A stretch of DNA of 23,172 nt, from assembly GCA_934630705.1 (NCBI GenBank), contig CAKTWP010000030.1:1-23172 (forward strand), given 5' to 3'. Both the position numbers and the translations under genes were made by a program. Below the pieces are notes generated by a model, which was not told the origin of the DNA, did no database searches, and was given only the letters and a program-made list of their open reading frames with translations. Source of the stretch: an uncultured Clostridia bacterium. GTDB lineage: Bacteria; Bacillota; Clostridia; Christensenellales; Aristaeellaceae. Below are positions 7,796 through 15,009 of this stretch, piece by piece (positions within the stretch are counted from its first letter, which is position 1; each line of letters starts with the position of its first letter).

Positions 7796-7869
7796 AATCC
7801 GCAATGCGCCCCGATGGAAGCGGAAACAAAAGCGCGTTTCCTTCCTCCGTCCGGGGCGCATTGCGGATT
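7796..7869. repeat. Palindromic repeat R1, copy A
   Basis: The outer arms AATCCGCAATGCGCCCC (7796-7812) and its exact reverse complement (7853-7869) give 17 perfect pairs; pairing continues imperfectly inward through GGAAAC and GTTTCC. The same palindrome recurs at 9163-9234, 13294-13366 and 19398-19469. This copy stands alone, without the flanking R2 and R3 hairpins, and its right end is one base from the -35 box of azlC. Confidence 0.85.
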
Positions 7870-7870
7870 C

Positions 7871-7899
7871 TTGACAGGCCTTCCTGTCTATGCTATGAT
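7871..7899 (+). promoter_or_regulatory. Sigma-A promoter of azlCD
   Basis: A perfect -35 TTGACA (7871-7876) and TATGAT (7894-7899) are separated by 17 bases, with a TG extension (TGC) before the -10. This is among the strongest promoters in the window and drives azlC, whose start codon is 66 bases after the -10. Confidence 0.88.
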
Positions 7900-7905
7900 A
7901 CGCAA

Positions 7906-7926
7906 AGCCTATTAAATATATAGGCT
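7906..7926. promoter_or_regulatory. Inverted repeat at the azlC transcription start (possible operator)
   Basis: AGCCTAT (7906-7912) and ATAGGCT (7920-7926) form a perfect 7-bp inverted repeat around an AT-rich 7-base centre. It begins about seven bases after the -10 box, so it covers the expected start of transcription. It could be a repressor site or an RNA stem at the 5' end of the mRNA; no regulator gene is adjacent. Confidence 0.45.
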
Positions 7927-7965
7927 GACTTGATTGGCACCAAAGCGGCCAGAAAGGATAAAACC

Positions 7966-8652
7966 ATGGAAAAACGGGCGCTGTTTCGGGAGGCGTTTAA
8001 GCGTACGGTTCCCATCCTGTGCAGTTATTTGTTTATTGGGGCGGCGTATGGCATGATGATGGCGGAGGCGGGGCAGCCCTGGTATGCGTCGCTGCTGGTG
8101 AGCCTGCTGGTATACACCGGGGCGTTTCAGTTTGTGCTGATTTCGTTTCTGGCTGCGGCCACGCCGCTGGGCACGGTGGCGCTGACGGCGCTGCTGATGA
8201 ACAGCCGTCAGGCCTTTTACAGCATCACCTTTCTGGACGATTTCCGCCGCATGGGGCGCTATATGCCCTTTATGATTCATACCATGACCGACGAAACCTA
8301 TGCGGTAAACTGCTCGCTGAGCAAGGATATGCCGGGGCGGGAAACGGTGATGCGGTATTGCGCGGGGCTGAGCTATCTGTATTGGCTGCTGGGCACGGCG
8401 CTGGGCGCGCTGGCGGGGCAGCTGATTCCCTGGGATATGACGGGGATTGATTTTTGCATGACGGCGCTGTTTGTGATTATTCTGATCGATCAATGGGAGC
8501 ACAGCCGGGATCATCTGCCCGCGCTGCTGGGCGGCGGGATTGCGCTGATCTGCCTGCTGATTTTCGGCGGCACGAACTTTATGCTGCCCGCCCTGCTGCT
8601 CACCTCGGCGGCGCTGCTGGTGCGCCCGGGAAAGGAGGAGAAGGCGGCATGA
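7966..8652 (+). CDS. azlC: AzlC-type branched-chain amino acid exporter, large subunit
   Basis: AzlC and AzlD together form a membrane exporter of branched-chain amino acids and analogues. The 228-residue product has multiple hydrophobic helices and typical AzlC segments: YLFIGAAYGMMMAEAG near the N terminus, LVYTGAFQFV, NSRQAFYSITF and MTDETYAVN. The start at 7966 is chosen for AGAAAGGA just upstream; an in-frame ATG-less extension to 7930 would overlap the presumed 5' leader. The stop overlaps the azlD start (ATGA), the usual arrangement. A strong promoter bordered by palindrome R1 and an inverted repeat precedes it. Confidence 0.93.
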   Translation: MEKRALFREAFKRTVPILCSYLFIGAAYGMMMAEAGQPWYASLLVSLLVYTGAFQFVLISFLAAATPLGTVALTALLMNSRQAFYSITFLDDFRRMGRYMPFMIHTMTDETYAVNCSLSKDMPGRETVMRYCAGLSYLYWLLGTALGALAGQLIPWDMTGIDFCMTALFVIILIDQWEHSRDHLPALLGGGIALICLLIFGGTNFMLPALLLTSAALLVRPGKEEKAA

Positions 8653-8969
8653 CGATGCAGACCATCTGGGCAGTTCTGGTATCCGCGGCATGCACGCTGT
8701 TCATGCGTGCGCTGCCCTTTCTCTTTTTCCGGGGGAATAAGCCGCTGCCGGCCTGGCTGGAGCGACTGGGCAAGGTGCTGCCGTCCGCGATTATGGCGGT
8801 GCTGGTGGTCTATTGCCTGAAGGATGCGGTGCTTGCGCCCTGGGAAAACGCCCTGCCTCAGGCGCTGGGCGTGGCGGTGGTGGCGCTGAGCTATCGCTGG
8901 AAGCACAATACCCTGCTGAGCATCCTGCTGGGCACCGTGGCCGTGATGATAACGATGCGGCTTGTGTAA
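8649..8969 (+). CDS. azlD: AzlD-type branched-chain amino acid exporter, small subunit
   Basis: The 106-residue product is a four-helix hydrophobic protein with the AzlD pattern: TLFMRALPFLFF near the start, LGKVLPSAIMAVLVVYCL in the middle and YRWKHNTLLSILLGTVAVMI at the end. It is the obligate partner of AzlC. The ATG at 8649 overlaps the azlC stop in the ATGA configuration and is preceded by AAAGGAGGAG, so translation is coupled. The longer open frame beginning at 8454 lies within azlC in another frame and is not real. Confidence 0.92.
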   Translation: MTMQTIWAVLVSAACTLFMRALPFLFFRGNKPLPAWLERLGKVLPSAIMAVLVVYCLKDAVLAPWENALPQALGVAVVALSYRWKHNTLLSILLGTVAVMITMRLV

Positions 8970-9162
8970 GGGAAAGAATTGTGGAAGGATCACGTTGAGT
9001 CAAAAGCCCTTCCCTTCCGCAACCTCAATCGGCGCAGTGCAACGATGCTTGTTTCGATTGATTCGTTCAACCTCCCGCGGCCTTTCCGGCTGCACCTGAT
9101 ACTGGCCGACCATTTCGCCTGTCCATCCGAAAACCGGCTGGTTAGAAACAAATGATCTTTCA

Positions 9163-9234
9163 ATCTGCAATGCGCCCCAGATGGGGGAAGAAAACGATTC
9201 ATCGTTCTTCTCCTATCCGGGGCGCATTGCGGAT
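9163..9234 (-). repeat. Palindromic repeat R1, copy B
   Basis: ATCTGCAATGCGCCCC (9163-9178) pairs with its counterpart ending at 9234, with one G-T pair. The inner part also pairs (GAAGAA and CGAT with ATCG and TTCTTC). The reverse complement of this copy aligns much better with copy C at 13294 than the direct strand does, showing that it is inverted. Confidence 0.8.
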
Positions 9235-9252
9235 AAAGCGCAAAAAGTTTTT

Positions 9253-9270
9253 AGCCTAATGGGCTTTTTT
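9253..9270 (+). terminator. Possible terminator for azlCD
   Basis: AGCC (9253-9256) pairs with GGCT (9262-9265) and a run of T residues follows to 9270. The stem is only four pairs, so it is weak, and it lies within repeat copy B, 284 bases after azlD. Confidence 0.3.
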
Positions 9271-9319
9271 GGAAAGAGCGCGAGCGGGCCTTTCTAAAGA
9301 AAGACCAGCTCGTAAATAT

Positions 9320-10129
9320 TTAATCCATCATTTTTTCCCGGATGAGCTGCTGTTCCTGCCGGCCCAAGGCATGAATGCCCTCGTCCCGGATCAGAGGCAG
9401 CTGCGGGGACTGACGCAGAAGCGCAAAGAGCGCATCCCAATCCGCCTGCCCGGTGAACAGCGCCACACCTTCGCGGCCGCCGCGGCCGTCATATACACAG
9501 TCCTTCACATGCACGGCCACAACCCGTTTCCCGAACGCCTGCCAGCAGCGCTGGTAAAAGGCGGGCTGATCGGGCAGCAGCGCCTCGGTGAGCAGGTTCA
9601 CGGGATCCCAGATGATGCCCATCCGATCGCTGCCCACCTTTTCCAGCAGCTCCGCTGCCAGCTCGGGCGTGGCGACCACATGGTTGGCCACCGGCTCAAT
9701 GCCGATGCGCACATCGAATTTTTCCGCCGCGTCCGCCATCCGGCGCACGCTGTCTACCACCCGGGCAAAGGCCGCAGCCCGGTCCGCTTCAGGGCCGGAG
9801 AAGGGCGGCGTTTCCGTGCCGATGCAATGGGCATGCAGGAATCGCGCCGCGGGCATGGCGTTGATAAATGTATCCACCTGGGCCAGCCGTGCCGCTTCAT
9901 CCGCCAGCGCAGGCTGAATATAGCAGCCCAGCACCGCCACCTGCAATCCGTTTTCGGAAAGCGCCTGGCCGATGCGGTTCAGCAGCGGCCCGGGGGTGGG
10001 ATACGGCGCGCCAAAGGATTTGGGAATGGCCAGCTGCACCGCCTGAAACCCGTCCGCCCCAATGGCGGAAAACAGCTTTTCCGGGGTGTCGCCGGGATAA
10101 TCATGGGCGCGAATGCCGATCAGCGCCAT
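9320..10129 (-). CDS. Sugar phosphate isomerase/epimerase (TIM barrel, AP endonuclease 2 fold)
   Basis: This 269-residue protein belongs to the xylose-isomerase-like TIM-barrel superfamily (sugar phosphate isomerase/epimerase, IolE/IolI/Hyi type). Visible markers are IGIEPVANH in the middle barrel strands, IIWDPVN and VVAVHVKD, which supply metal-binding Glu, Asp and His in this superfamily. The exact sugar cannot be inferred. The start has a GGAGGG site overlapping the stop of the upstream isomerase gene, three bases away, so the two genes form an operon. The R2 hairpin of repeat copy B begins eight bases after the stop. Confidence 0.85.
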   Translation of the reverse strand: MALIGIRAHDYPGDTPEKLFSAIGADGFQAVQLAIPKSFGAPYPTPGPLLNRIGQALSENGLQVAVLGCYIQPALADEAARLAQVDTFINAMPAARFLHAHCIGTETPPFSGPEADRAAAFARVVDSVRRMADAAEKFDVRIGIEPVANHVVATPELAAELLEKVGSDRMGIIWDPVNLLTEALLPDQPAFYQRCWQAFGKRVVAVHVKDCVYDGRGGREGVALFTGQADWDALFALLRQSPQLPLIRDEGIHALGRQEQQLIREKMMD

Positions 10130-10132
10130 GGC

Positions 10133-10861
10133 TCAGCCCTCCAGCGAATGGAGGAAATCGATGCATTCCCGGGCCTCGGCCAGGCCGCTGGGCTTGCAGG
10201 TTTCGCTCTCCACCACGATGGGCAGGCCAAAGGCAATGGCCTTTTCCCGGGCTTCCTTCACCGGCGCGGTGCCGCGGCCCAGCGGGAAGCCTTCGCCGCC
10301 CATCACGCCGTCCTTGAGATGGATGGCAATCAGCCGGGGCCGAAGGGCGTCCAGCAGCGCGGGCACATCCTGGCCGGCGTTGTAGGCCCAGTAAATATCC
10401 AGCTCCAGAGCCAGCTGCGTGCGGGCGCGAAGCTCGTCGTAGATGATCTGGCCGTCCTCATTGGGCAGGAATTCATGGGAGTGGTTGTGATACCCCAGGG
10501 TGATGCCCTCTTTTTCCAGGAGGGGCTGGGTTTTGTTCACCAGCTCGATGAACGAATCCAGCTTTGCTTTGGTGCTCAGATCATGGCCGGGAATAATCAG
10601 ATATTTGCAGCCCACGGTCTGGTGATCCCGGATGGTCTGCTGGAGGTTTTCAGGCAGCAGCGCATCCGCGCCGGTATGGGTGCCGGACATGGTCAGCCCC
10701 AGCGCATCCATCCATTTTTTCAGATTTTCCGCCCCGGGGCCTGCCATGCCGCCGTAAAGCTCCACCTGCTTGTAGCCCATCCGGGCCAGCTTTTCCAGCG
10801 TGCCCTTGTAGTCGTGGGGCCAAACGTCCCGCACGCTGTAAAGCTGAATGCTGTAATCCAT
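10133..10861 (-). CDS. Sugar phosphate isomerase/epimerase (TIM barrel)
   Basis: A 242-residue member of the same superfamily as its downstream partner, though clearly not a recent duplicate. Typical segments are IQLYSVRD at the N terminus, the family marker YHNHSHEF, LALELDIYW, LIAIHLKDG and PIVVESE at the end; the acidic and His residues in these are the expected divalent metal ligands. Such proteins act in catabolism of inositol, keto-sugars or modified glycosides, and the substrate here is unknown. AAGGAGG lies on the minus strand at 10873-10879, ahead of the ATG. No transporter or dehydrogenase accompanies the pair inside the window. Confidence 0.86.
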   Translation of the reverse strand: MDYSIQLYSVRDVWPHDYKGTLEKLARMGYKQVELYGGMAGPGAENLKKWMDALGLTMSGTHTGADALLPENLQQTIRDHQTVGCKYLIIPGHDLSTKAKLDSFIELVNKTQPLLEKEGITLGYHNHSHEFLPNEDGQIIYDELRARTQLALELDIYWAYNAGQDVPALLDALRPRLIAIHLKDGVMGGEGFPLGRGTAPVKEAREKAIAFGLPIVVESETCKPSGLAEARECIDFLHSLEG

Positions 10862-10911
10862 AAAAATGATGCCTCCTTATTCTTGCCGTCAACGGCTCTT
10901 GCCGCGCTTTC

Positions 10912-10941
10912 ATGATACCATACTTGCCCCGCCGTCTGCAA
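10912..10941 (-). promoter_or_regulatory. Promoter of the isomerase pair
   Basis: On the minus strand, TTGCAG (plus 10936-10941) and TATCAT (plus 10912-10917) are spaced by 18 bases, with TGG just before the -10 (extended -10). It is divergent from the promoter of the gene starting at 11039. Confidence 0.6.
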
Positions 10942-10999
10942 GCAAAATTATGAACAAACCTTGAACCTTCCAAGAAAGGTGGCGCGAACAGAAAAAGTG

Positions 11000-11008
11000 T
11001 GGTATACT
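11000..11008 (+). promoter_or_regulatory. Extended -10 promoter for the 11039 gene
   Basis: TGGTATACT ends 30 bases before the start codon. The -35 position holds TGGCGC, a poor match, so the promoter relies on its extended -10. Just upstream, CCTTCCAAGAAAG (10966-10978) is identical to part of the repeat arm at 13252-13264. Confidence 0.6.
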
Positions 11009-11038
11009 GAAAGAAAAAACTCGGAAGGATGATTTTTT

Positions 11039-11767
11039 ATGGCGAAGAAACATCAGCGCAGGGAACACGTATCCGTTCGCAAAAAGAAGGAAGAAGAACT
11101 GAAGCTGCAAAAGCGTCAAGCGTTTTATGCCGCGCATAAAAAGCAGATTCTCATCGGCGTGGTGGCCGCGGTGCTGGTGATCGCGCTGGGCTGGATGGCC
11201 ATTGATTATTTCTATACCCCCGGCGGCTCCATCCGCATGTTTATGGGCAAGCTCATCGGCGTGGAGGATAGCTGGATCGTGCGCAATCTGGGCACCACCA
11301 AGCATCCTTTGTATTTCAAGTTTGGCCAGGTGGACGCGCCGGAAGGCTACACCCTGGACGCGGATTACAGCGTGACCTCGGACAAATCCGAGCAGAGCTT
11401 CTATTATAATGCCGACGATGAAAGCGCCGCAGTGCAGAGCGTGTATTACGCCGGCGTGAAGGAAAAGACCAGCCAGGAAATGCTGGACACGGTGATGAAC
11501 TCGGGCATGTATGCCTCCCTTTCTGAAGCGAAGGAAACGGAAATTGCGGGCATGAAGGTGCACTATGTGTACGCCCAGATGAATCCGGATTCCACCGACG
11601 CGAGCGTGTTTTCCGCCCTGCTGATCATGTATGCGGACACGGTGAAGGATTCCTGCGTGCTTATCAACTGCACCTCCGGCCACCTGACTCAGGATCAGCT
11701 GCCTGACGAAGCGGCCATGCTGGCGGAAGCGGAAAAGCTGGTGGCCTGCCTGAAGCTGCCCAGCTGA
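11039..11767 (+). CDS. Unidentified membrane-anchored protein
   Basis: I do not recognise this 242-residue protein. It has a very basic, lysine-rich cytoplasmic N terminus (residues 1-35), one membrane helix (about 36-58) and a soluble C-terminal domain of about 180 residues that should face outward. That domain has several Tyr-rich strands (SFYYNADDE, VQSVYYAG, VHYVYAQM) and ends in a helix (EAAMLAEAEKLVACL). Two Cys residues, in DSCVLINC, are close together near the end, with a third in the last helix. A GGAAGGA site precedes the ATG. The next gene, a MATE transporter, starts 44 bases downstream, so the two may be co-transcribed. No function is proposed. Confidence 0.8.
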   Translation: MAKKHQRREHVSVRKKKEEELKLQKRQAFYAAHKKQILIGVVAAVLVIALGWMAIDYFYTPGGSIRMFMGKLIGVEDSWIVRNLGTTKHPLYFKFGQVDAPEGYTLDADYSVTSDKSEQSFYYNADDESAAVQSVYYAGVKEKTSQEMLDTVMNSGMYASLSEAKETEIAGMKVHYVYAQMNPDSTDASVFSALLIMYADTVKDSCVLINCTSGHLTQDQLPDEAAMLAEAEKLVACLKLPS

Positions 11768-11811
11768 CGGCCTTCCCCTTTGAATTATACGCAAGGAGAA
11801 CCTGAACACCC

Positions 11812-13191
11812 ATGAGCTTAGCAGCCTTGAAAAAGCACCGGGCGACGGATCGCCTGGTGCTCCGTCTTGCATGCCCCTGTTTTTTGGAAAATCTGGCGGA
11901 TATTCTGGTATCTTTTTTAGACGCGGCCATGATCGGCGTTCTGGGCCCGGCGGCCACGGCGGCGGTGGGCGTGAATTCGCCCCCTTCCTGGCTGCTGGGC
12001 GGCGTGGTGCAGGCCCTGGGCGTGGGCGGCACGGCGCTGGTGGCCCGGCTGATTGGCGCGGGCGAAAAGGAGGAGGCCGGCCGGGTGGGCGGCCAGGTGA
12101 TGAAAATGGCGCTGCTTCTCAGCAGCTTTCTTACCGTGCTCATGCTTTTTGCCGCCCCGGCGGTTCCCCTGCTGATGAACGCCGATCCGTCCATTTATCC
12201 GGAAGCTACGGCATACATGCGCTTCCTGGCGCTGGGGTTCATCCCCCGGTTTACGGGCGTGGCCATGGGCGCGCTGCTGCGGGGGGCAGGCGATACGAAA
12301 ACGCCTATGATCGGCGGCCTGATCTCCACCGGGGCCAATCTGGTGCTGAATTATCTGCTGATTTATGAGACCCGGGAAATCGGGCTGCTGGGCCTGCGGT
12401 TCATGATGCCCGGCGCGGGGCTGGGGGTTTCCGGCGCGGCCATTGCCAGCGCCATTGCCACCGGCGCGGCGGGAATGTATATGATTATCGGCGTGCTGCG
12501 CAAGGGCAGCGCGCTGCGGATTCGCTGGCAGCGGAAATGGGATGGCGGCGTGGTCAGGCGGGTGATGCGGGTGGCGTACCCGGCGGCGCTGGAGCGGGCG
12601 GCCATTAACCTGGGCCAGATCCTGTTCGCGCGGATGGTATCCTCCGCCGGCGTGGCGGCCTTTGCAGCGCATAATCAGGCCATTCAGGTGGAAAGCCTGG
12701 GATACATGCCGGCCTATGGCTTTTCCGTAGCGGCCACCACGCTGGTGGGCCAGCGCCTGGGGGCGGGCCGGCCGGAGGAGGCCCGGGAAAGCGGCAAGCG
12801 GGCGAACTTCCTGTGCCTGATGCTGCTCACGGGCGTGGGCGTGCTGTTGTTTGTGTTTGCGCCCTTCTTCATTTCCCTGCTTACGCCGGACGCGGAGGTG
12901 CGCCGGATCGGAGCGATGCTGATCCGCATCTGTGCCTTTGAACAGCCGTTTAACGCTGTATCCATTGTCACGGCAGGCGCGCTGCGGGGCGCGGGCGATA
13001 CGAAGGTGCCCTTCCTGTATGGGCTGGTGAGCATGTGGGGCGTGCGGATTCTGTTCGCCTGGGTGTTTGGCACAGTGCTGGGGTTTGGCGTGGCTGGGTT
13101 CTGGTGGGCCATGGTGGCCGATCTGGGCGTGCGCAGTCTGCTGCTCTATCGCCGCTTCGCCAAGGGGCAATGGGTCAACGCCAAGGTGTGA
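11812..13191 (+). CDS. MATE family multidrug/cation antiporter
   Basis: The 459-residue product is a polytopic membrane protein with the two-fold repeat of MATE transporters. LLRGAGDTKTP begins near residue 155 in the first half and LRGAGDTKVP near 391 in the second. The N-terminal stretch DILVSFLDAAMIGVLGP is typical of the family, which exports drugs or metabolites using a Na+ or H+ gradient. About twelve helices can be counted. AAGGAG at 11793-11798 precedes the ATG with a rather long spacing of 13 bases. The R2 hairpin of repeat copy C begins 17 bases after the stop. Confidence 0.93.
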   Translation: MSLAALKKHRATDRLVLRLACPCFLENLADILVSFLDAAMIGVLGPAATAAVGVNSPPSWLLGGVVQALGVGGTALVARLIGAGEKEEAGRVGGQVMKMALLLSSFLTVLMLFAAPAVPLLMNADPSIYPEATAYMRFLALGFIPRFTGVAMGALLRGAGDTKTPMIGGLISTGANLVLNYLLIYETREIGLLGLRFMMPGAGLGVSGAAIASAIATGAAGMYMIIGVLRKGSALRIRWQRKWDGGVVRRVMRVAYPAALERAAINLGQILFARMVSSAGVAAFAAHNQAIQVESLGYMPAYGFSVAATTLVGQRLGAGRPEEARESGKRANFLCLMLLTGVGVLLFVFAPFFISLLTPDAEVRRIGAMLIRICAFEQPFNAVSIVTAGALRGAGDTKVPFLYGLVSMWGVRILFAWVFGTVLGFGVAGFWWAMVADLGVRSLLLYRRFAKGQWVNAKV

Positions 13192-13293
13192 AGAGAAAAC
13201 GAATTCTGCGAGAGGGGCTTTCTTTCAGGAGAAGGAGAGTCCCTCTCGCGCCCTTCCAAGAAAGCCATAGGGATAAAAACATATGCTCACGCA

Positions 13294-13366
13294 ATCCGCA
13301 ATGCACCCCAGATGGGAGGAAGAACGATGAACCGTTTCCTTTCCCCATCTGGGGCGCATTGCAGAT
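13294..13366 (+). repeat. Palindromic repeat R1, copy C
   Basis: ATCCGCAATGC-type left arm and GGGGCGCATTGCAGAT right arm pair with two mismatches; pairing then continues with AGATGGG (13310-13316) against CCCATCT (13344-13350). It is closest in sequence to the reverse complement of copy B. Confidence 0.8.
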
Positions 13367-13412
13367 AAGATATTAATTTGGATGTATCCCTTCGGCTTTC
13401 TTGGAAGGGGTT

Positions 13413-13457
13413 GCAGGGGAAACCATTCTTTGGCCTCCAAAGAATGGTTTCCCCTGC
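13413..13457. repeat. Perfect 21-bp hairpin (R3) upstream of pncB
   Basis: Positions 13413-13433 are the exact reverse complement of 13437-13457, leaving a three-base loop CCT. It ends 20 bases before the -35 box of the pncB promoter. No T tract follows, so it is not a classical terminator. A related but less perfect hairpin is at 19515-19560. Confidence 0.9.
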
Positions 13458-13476
13458 GAACTTCCCCTTCTTTTGC

Positions 13477-13505
13477 TTGTTTCTTGCACCAAGCGGTGGT
13501 ATACT
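13477..13505 (+). promoter_or_regulatory. Promoter of the pncB-nadD/E operon
   Basis: TTGTTT (13477-13482) and TATACT (13500-13505) are spaced by 17 bases with TGG before the -10 (extended). The start codon of pncB is 32 bases after the -10. Confidence 0.75.
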
Positions 13506-13536
13506 AAGCTCAGTATGCGGCAAGGAGGGCACGGGG

Positions 13537-15009
13537 ATGTTTGAGCAGAACCGGGAGCGCAATCTCACCATGGTGATGGATTTTTATGAGCTCACCATGG
13601 CCAACGGCTTTTTTCAGGATGGGGTGGGTCAGCGCCTGGCGGCGTTTGACGTATTCTATCGCCAGAACCCCGACGGGGGCGGCTTCGCCATTTTCGGCGG
13701 GCTGGAACAGATCGTAGAATATATCGAAAATCTGCATTTTTCCCCGGAGGATATTGATTTTTTACGTTCCCAGGGAATTTTCAGCAAGGAATTTCTGGAT
13801 TATCTGGCGGCGTTTCGGTTCACCGGCAGCGTCTATGCCCTGCGGGAGGGCACGGTGATGTATCCCGGCACGCCGATTGTGACGGTAATCGCCCCGGTGA
13901 TTCAGGCGCAGCTGGTGGAAACCGCGCTGCTGCTGGAAATCAACCATCAATCCCTGATCGCTACCAAGGCCAGCCGCATCGTGCGGGCGGCGCAGGGGCG
14001 GGGCGTGTCCGATTTCGGCGCGCGCCGGGCCCATAACATGGACTCCGCCGTTTATGGCGCCCGGGCGGCGTATCTGGGCGGCGTGGACTCCACGGCCACC
14101 GTTCTGGCCGGGCAGATGTTTCAGATTCCCGTGTCCGGCACCATGGCCCATTCCTATGTGATGTTTTATGGCGATGAACGGCTGGCCTTTGAAAAATACG
14201 CCCATGCGTATCCCGACGCCTGCGTGCTGCTGGTGGATACCTACGATGTGCTCCAATCCGGCGTGCCCAATGCCATCCGGGTGGCCAAGGATGTGCTGGA
14301 ACCCATGGGCAAGCGGCTAAAGGGTATCCGCATTGACAGCGGCGACCTGGCCTACCTGTCCAAGAAAGCCCGGGCCATGCTGGATGCGGCGGGGCTGGAG
14401 GACTGCAAGATCATCGTGTCGGGCAGCCTGGATGAAAACACCATTGCGTCCCTGCTCAGCCAGGGGGCCAGGCTGGATGGCTTCGGCGTGGGCGAACGGC
14501 TGATTACCGCCCGGTCCGAGCCGGTGTTCGGCGCGGTATACAAGCTGTGCGCAGTGGAGGAAGACGGCCGCCTGGCTCCCCGCATCAAGATTTCAGAGAA
14601 TGTGGAAAAAATCACCAATCCCGGACTGAAACGGCTGCTGCGGGTGTATGACGGCGCGGGAAAAAGCGTGGCCGATCTGATTACCCTCCGGGATGAGCCG
14701 CTGCCCAGCGCAGAGCCCTATCGCTATGTGGATCCCGTGCGGCCCTGGCGGGTGCGCTATTTTGAGGGCTGCTCCTTTGAAGAACTGCTTCAGCCTGTTT
14801 TTGTTGATGGCAAGCGGGTGTATTCCCTGCCGTCGCTGGCCGAAAGCCGCGCCTATGTGCAGCGCCAGCTGCGCGAGCAGGTCTGGGAGGAGGAGCAGCG
14901 CATCCAGAATCCCCATATCCATTATATCGACATGAGCCCCAAGATGTATGAGCTGAAAATGAACATGCTTCACACGGAGCACCGGGCCAAGGAGGATAAG
15001 CCATGCTGA
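13537..15009 (+). CDS. pncB: Nicotinate phosphoribosyltransferase
   Basis: PncB condenses nicotinate with PRPP to nicotinate mononucleotide, the first Preiss-Handler step, using ATP. The 490-residue protein shows DFYELTMA near the N terminus (15-22), SGTMAHS with H205 as the likely phosphorylated His, and the phosphate-binding IRIDSGDLAYLSKKAR. The length and the long C-terminal part fit the bacterial long form of the family. AAGGAGG at 13522-13528 sets the start at 13537; the open frame continues upstream through the R3 hairpin without a plausible start. The last seven bases overlap the following NadD-NadE fusion gene, so the two are translationally coupled. Confidence 0.95.
   Translation: MFEQNRERNLTMVMDFYELTMANGFFQDGVGQRLAAFDVFYRQNPDGGGFAIFGGLEQIVEYIENLHFSPEDIDFLRSQGIFSKEFLDYLAAFRFTGSVYALREGTVMYPGTPIVTVIAPVIQAQLVETALLLEINHQSLIATKASRIVRAAQGRGVSDFGARRAHNMDSAVYGARAAYLGGVDSTATVLAGQMFQIPVSGTMAHSYVMFYGDERLAFEKYAHAYPDACVLLVDTYDVLQSGVPNAIRVAKDVLEPMGKRLKGIRIDSGDLAYLSKKARAMLDAAGLEDCKIIVSGSLDENTIASLLSQGARLDGFGVGERLITARSEPVFGAVYKLCAVEEDGRLAPRIKISENVEKITNPGLKRLLRVYDGAGKSVADLITLRDEPLPSAEPYRYVDPVRPWRVRYFEGCSFEELLQPVFVDGKRVYSLPSLAESRAYVQRQLREQVWEEEQRIQNPHIHYIDMSPKMYELKMNMLHTEHRAKEDKPC

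Larger units (their letters stand above)
8979..9312 (-). repeat. Composite intergenic repeat, copy B (inverted)
   Basis: This fills most of the 350 bases without a gene between convergent azlD and the minus-strand isomerase gene. Read on the minus strand, it has the R2 hairpin (CGAGC 9281-9285 with GCTCG 9308-9312, more pairing inside), an arm, palindrome R1 (9163-9234), a second arm (near 9122-9141) and an R3-like hairpin (8979-8988 with 9013-9022, one G-T pair). The order matches the plus-strand copies at 13208 and 19314, but inverted. About 100 bases between R3 and the arm (9023-9120) have no counterpart in the other copies. Confidence 0.65.
13208..13470 (+). repeat. Composite intergenic repeat, copy C
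   Basis: This is most of the 345 bases without a gene between the MATE gene and pncB. In order: hairpin R2 (GCGAGAGGG 13208-13216 with CCCTCTCGC 13241-13249), an arm (13251-13274), palindrome R1 (13294-13366), the complementary arm (13386-13409) and hairpin R3 (13413-13457). The two 24-base arms are inverted copies with 22 of 24 positions matching, so the section 13251-13409 can fold as one long cruciform. No T tract follows R2. Copy D at 19314 repeats this architecture at nearly the same length. Confidence 0.75.

Noticed and set aside
7906..7965. T-box or other riboswitch before azlC
   Set aside because: The leader is only about 60 bases and has a single short stem; no T-box sequence or terminator is present.
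9269..10915. Long plus-strand open frame of 548 codons opposite the isomerase genes
   Set aside because: It is antisense to two clear TIM-barrel genes with ribosome binding sites, and its translation is low-complexity and unlike any known protein. Long antisense frames are expected in GC-rich DNA.
13208..13249. R2 hairpin of copy C as an ordinary intrinsic terminator
   Set aside because: The stem is strong, but it is followed by GCGCCCTTCC rather than a T tract. It is kept as part of the repeat.
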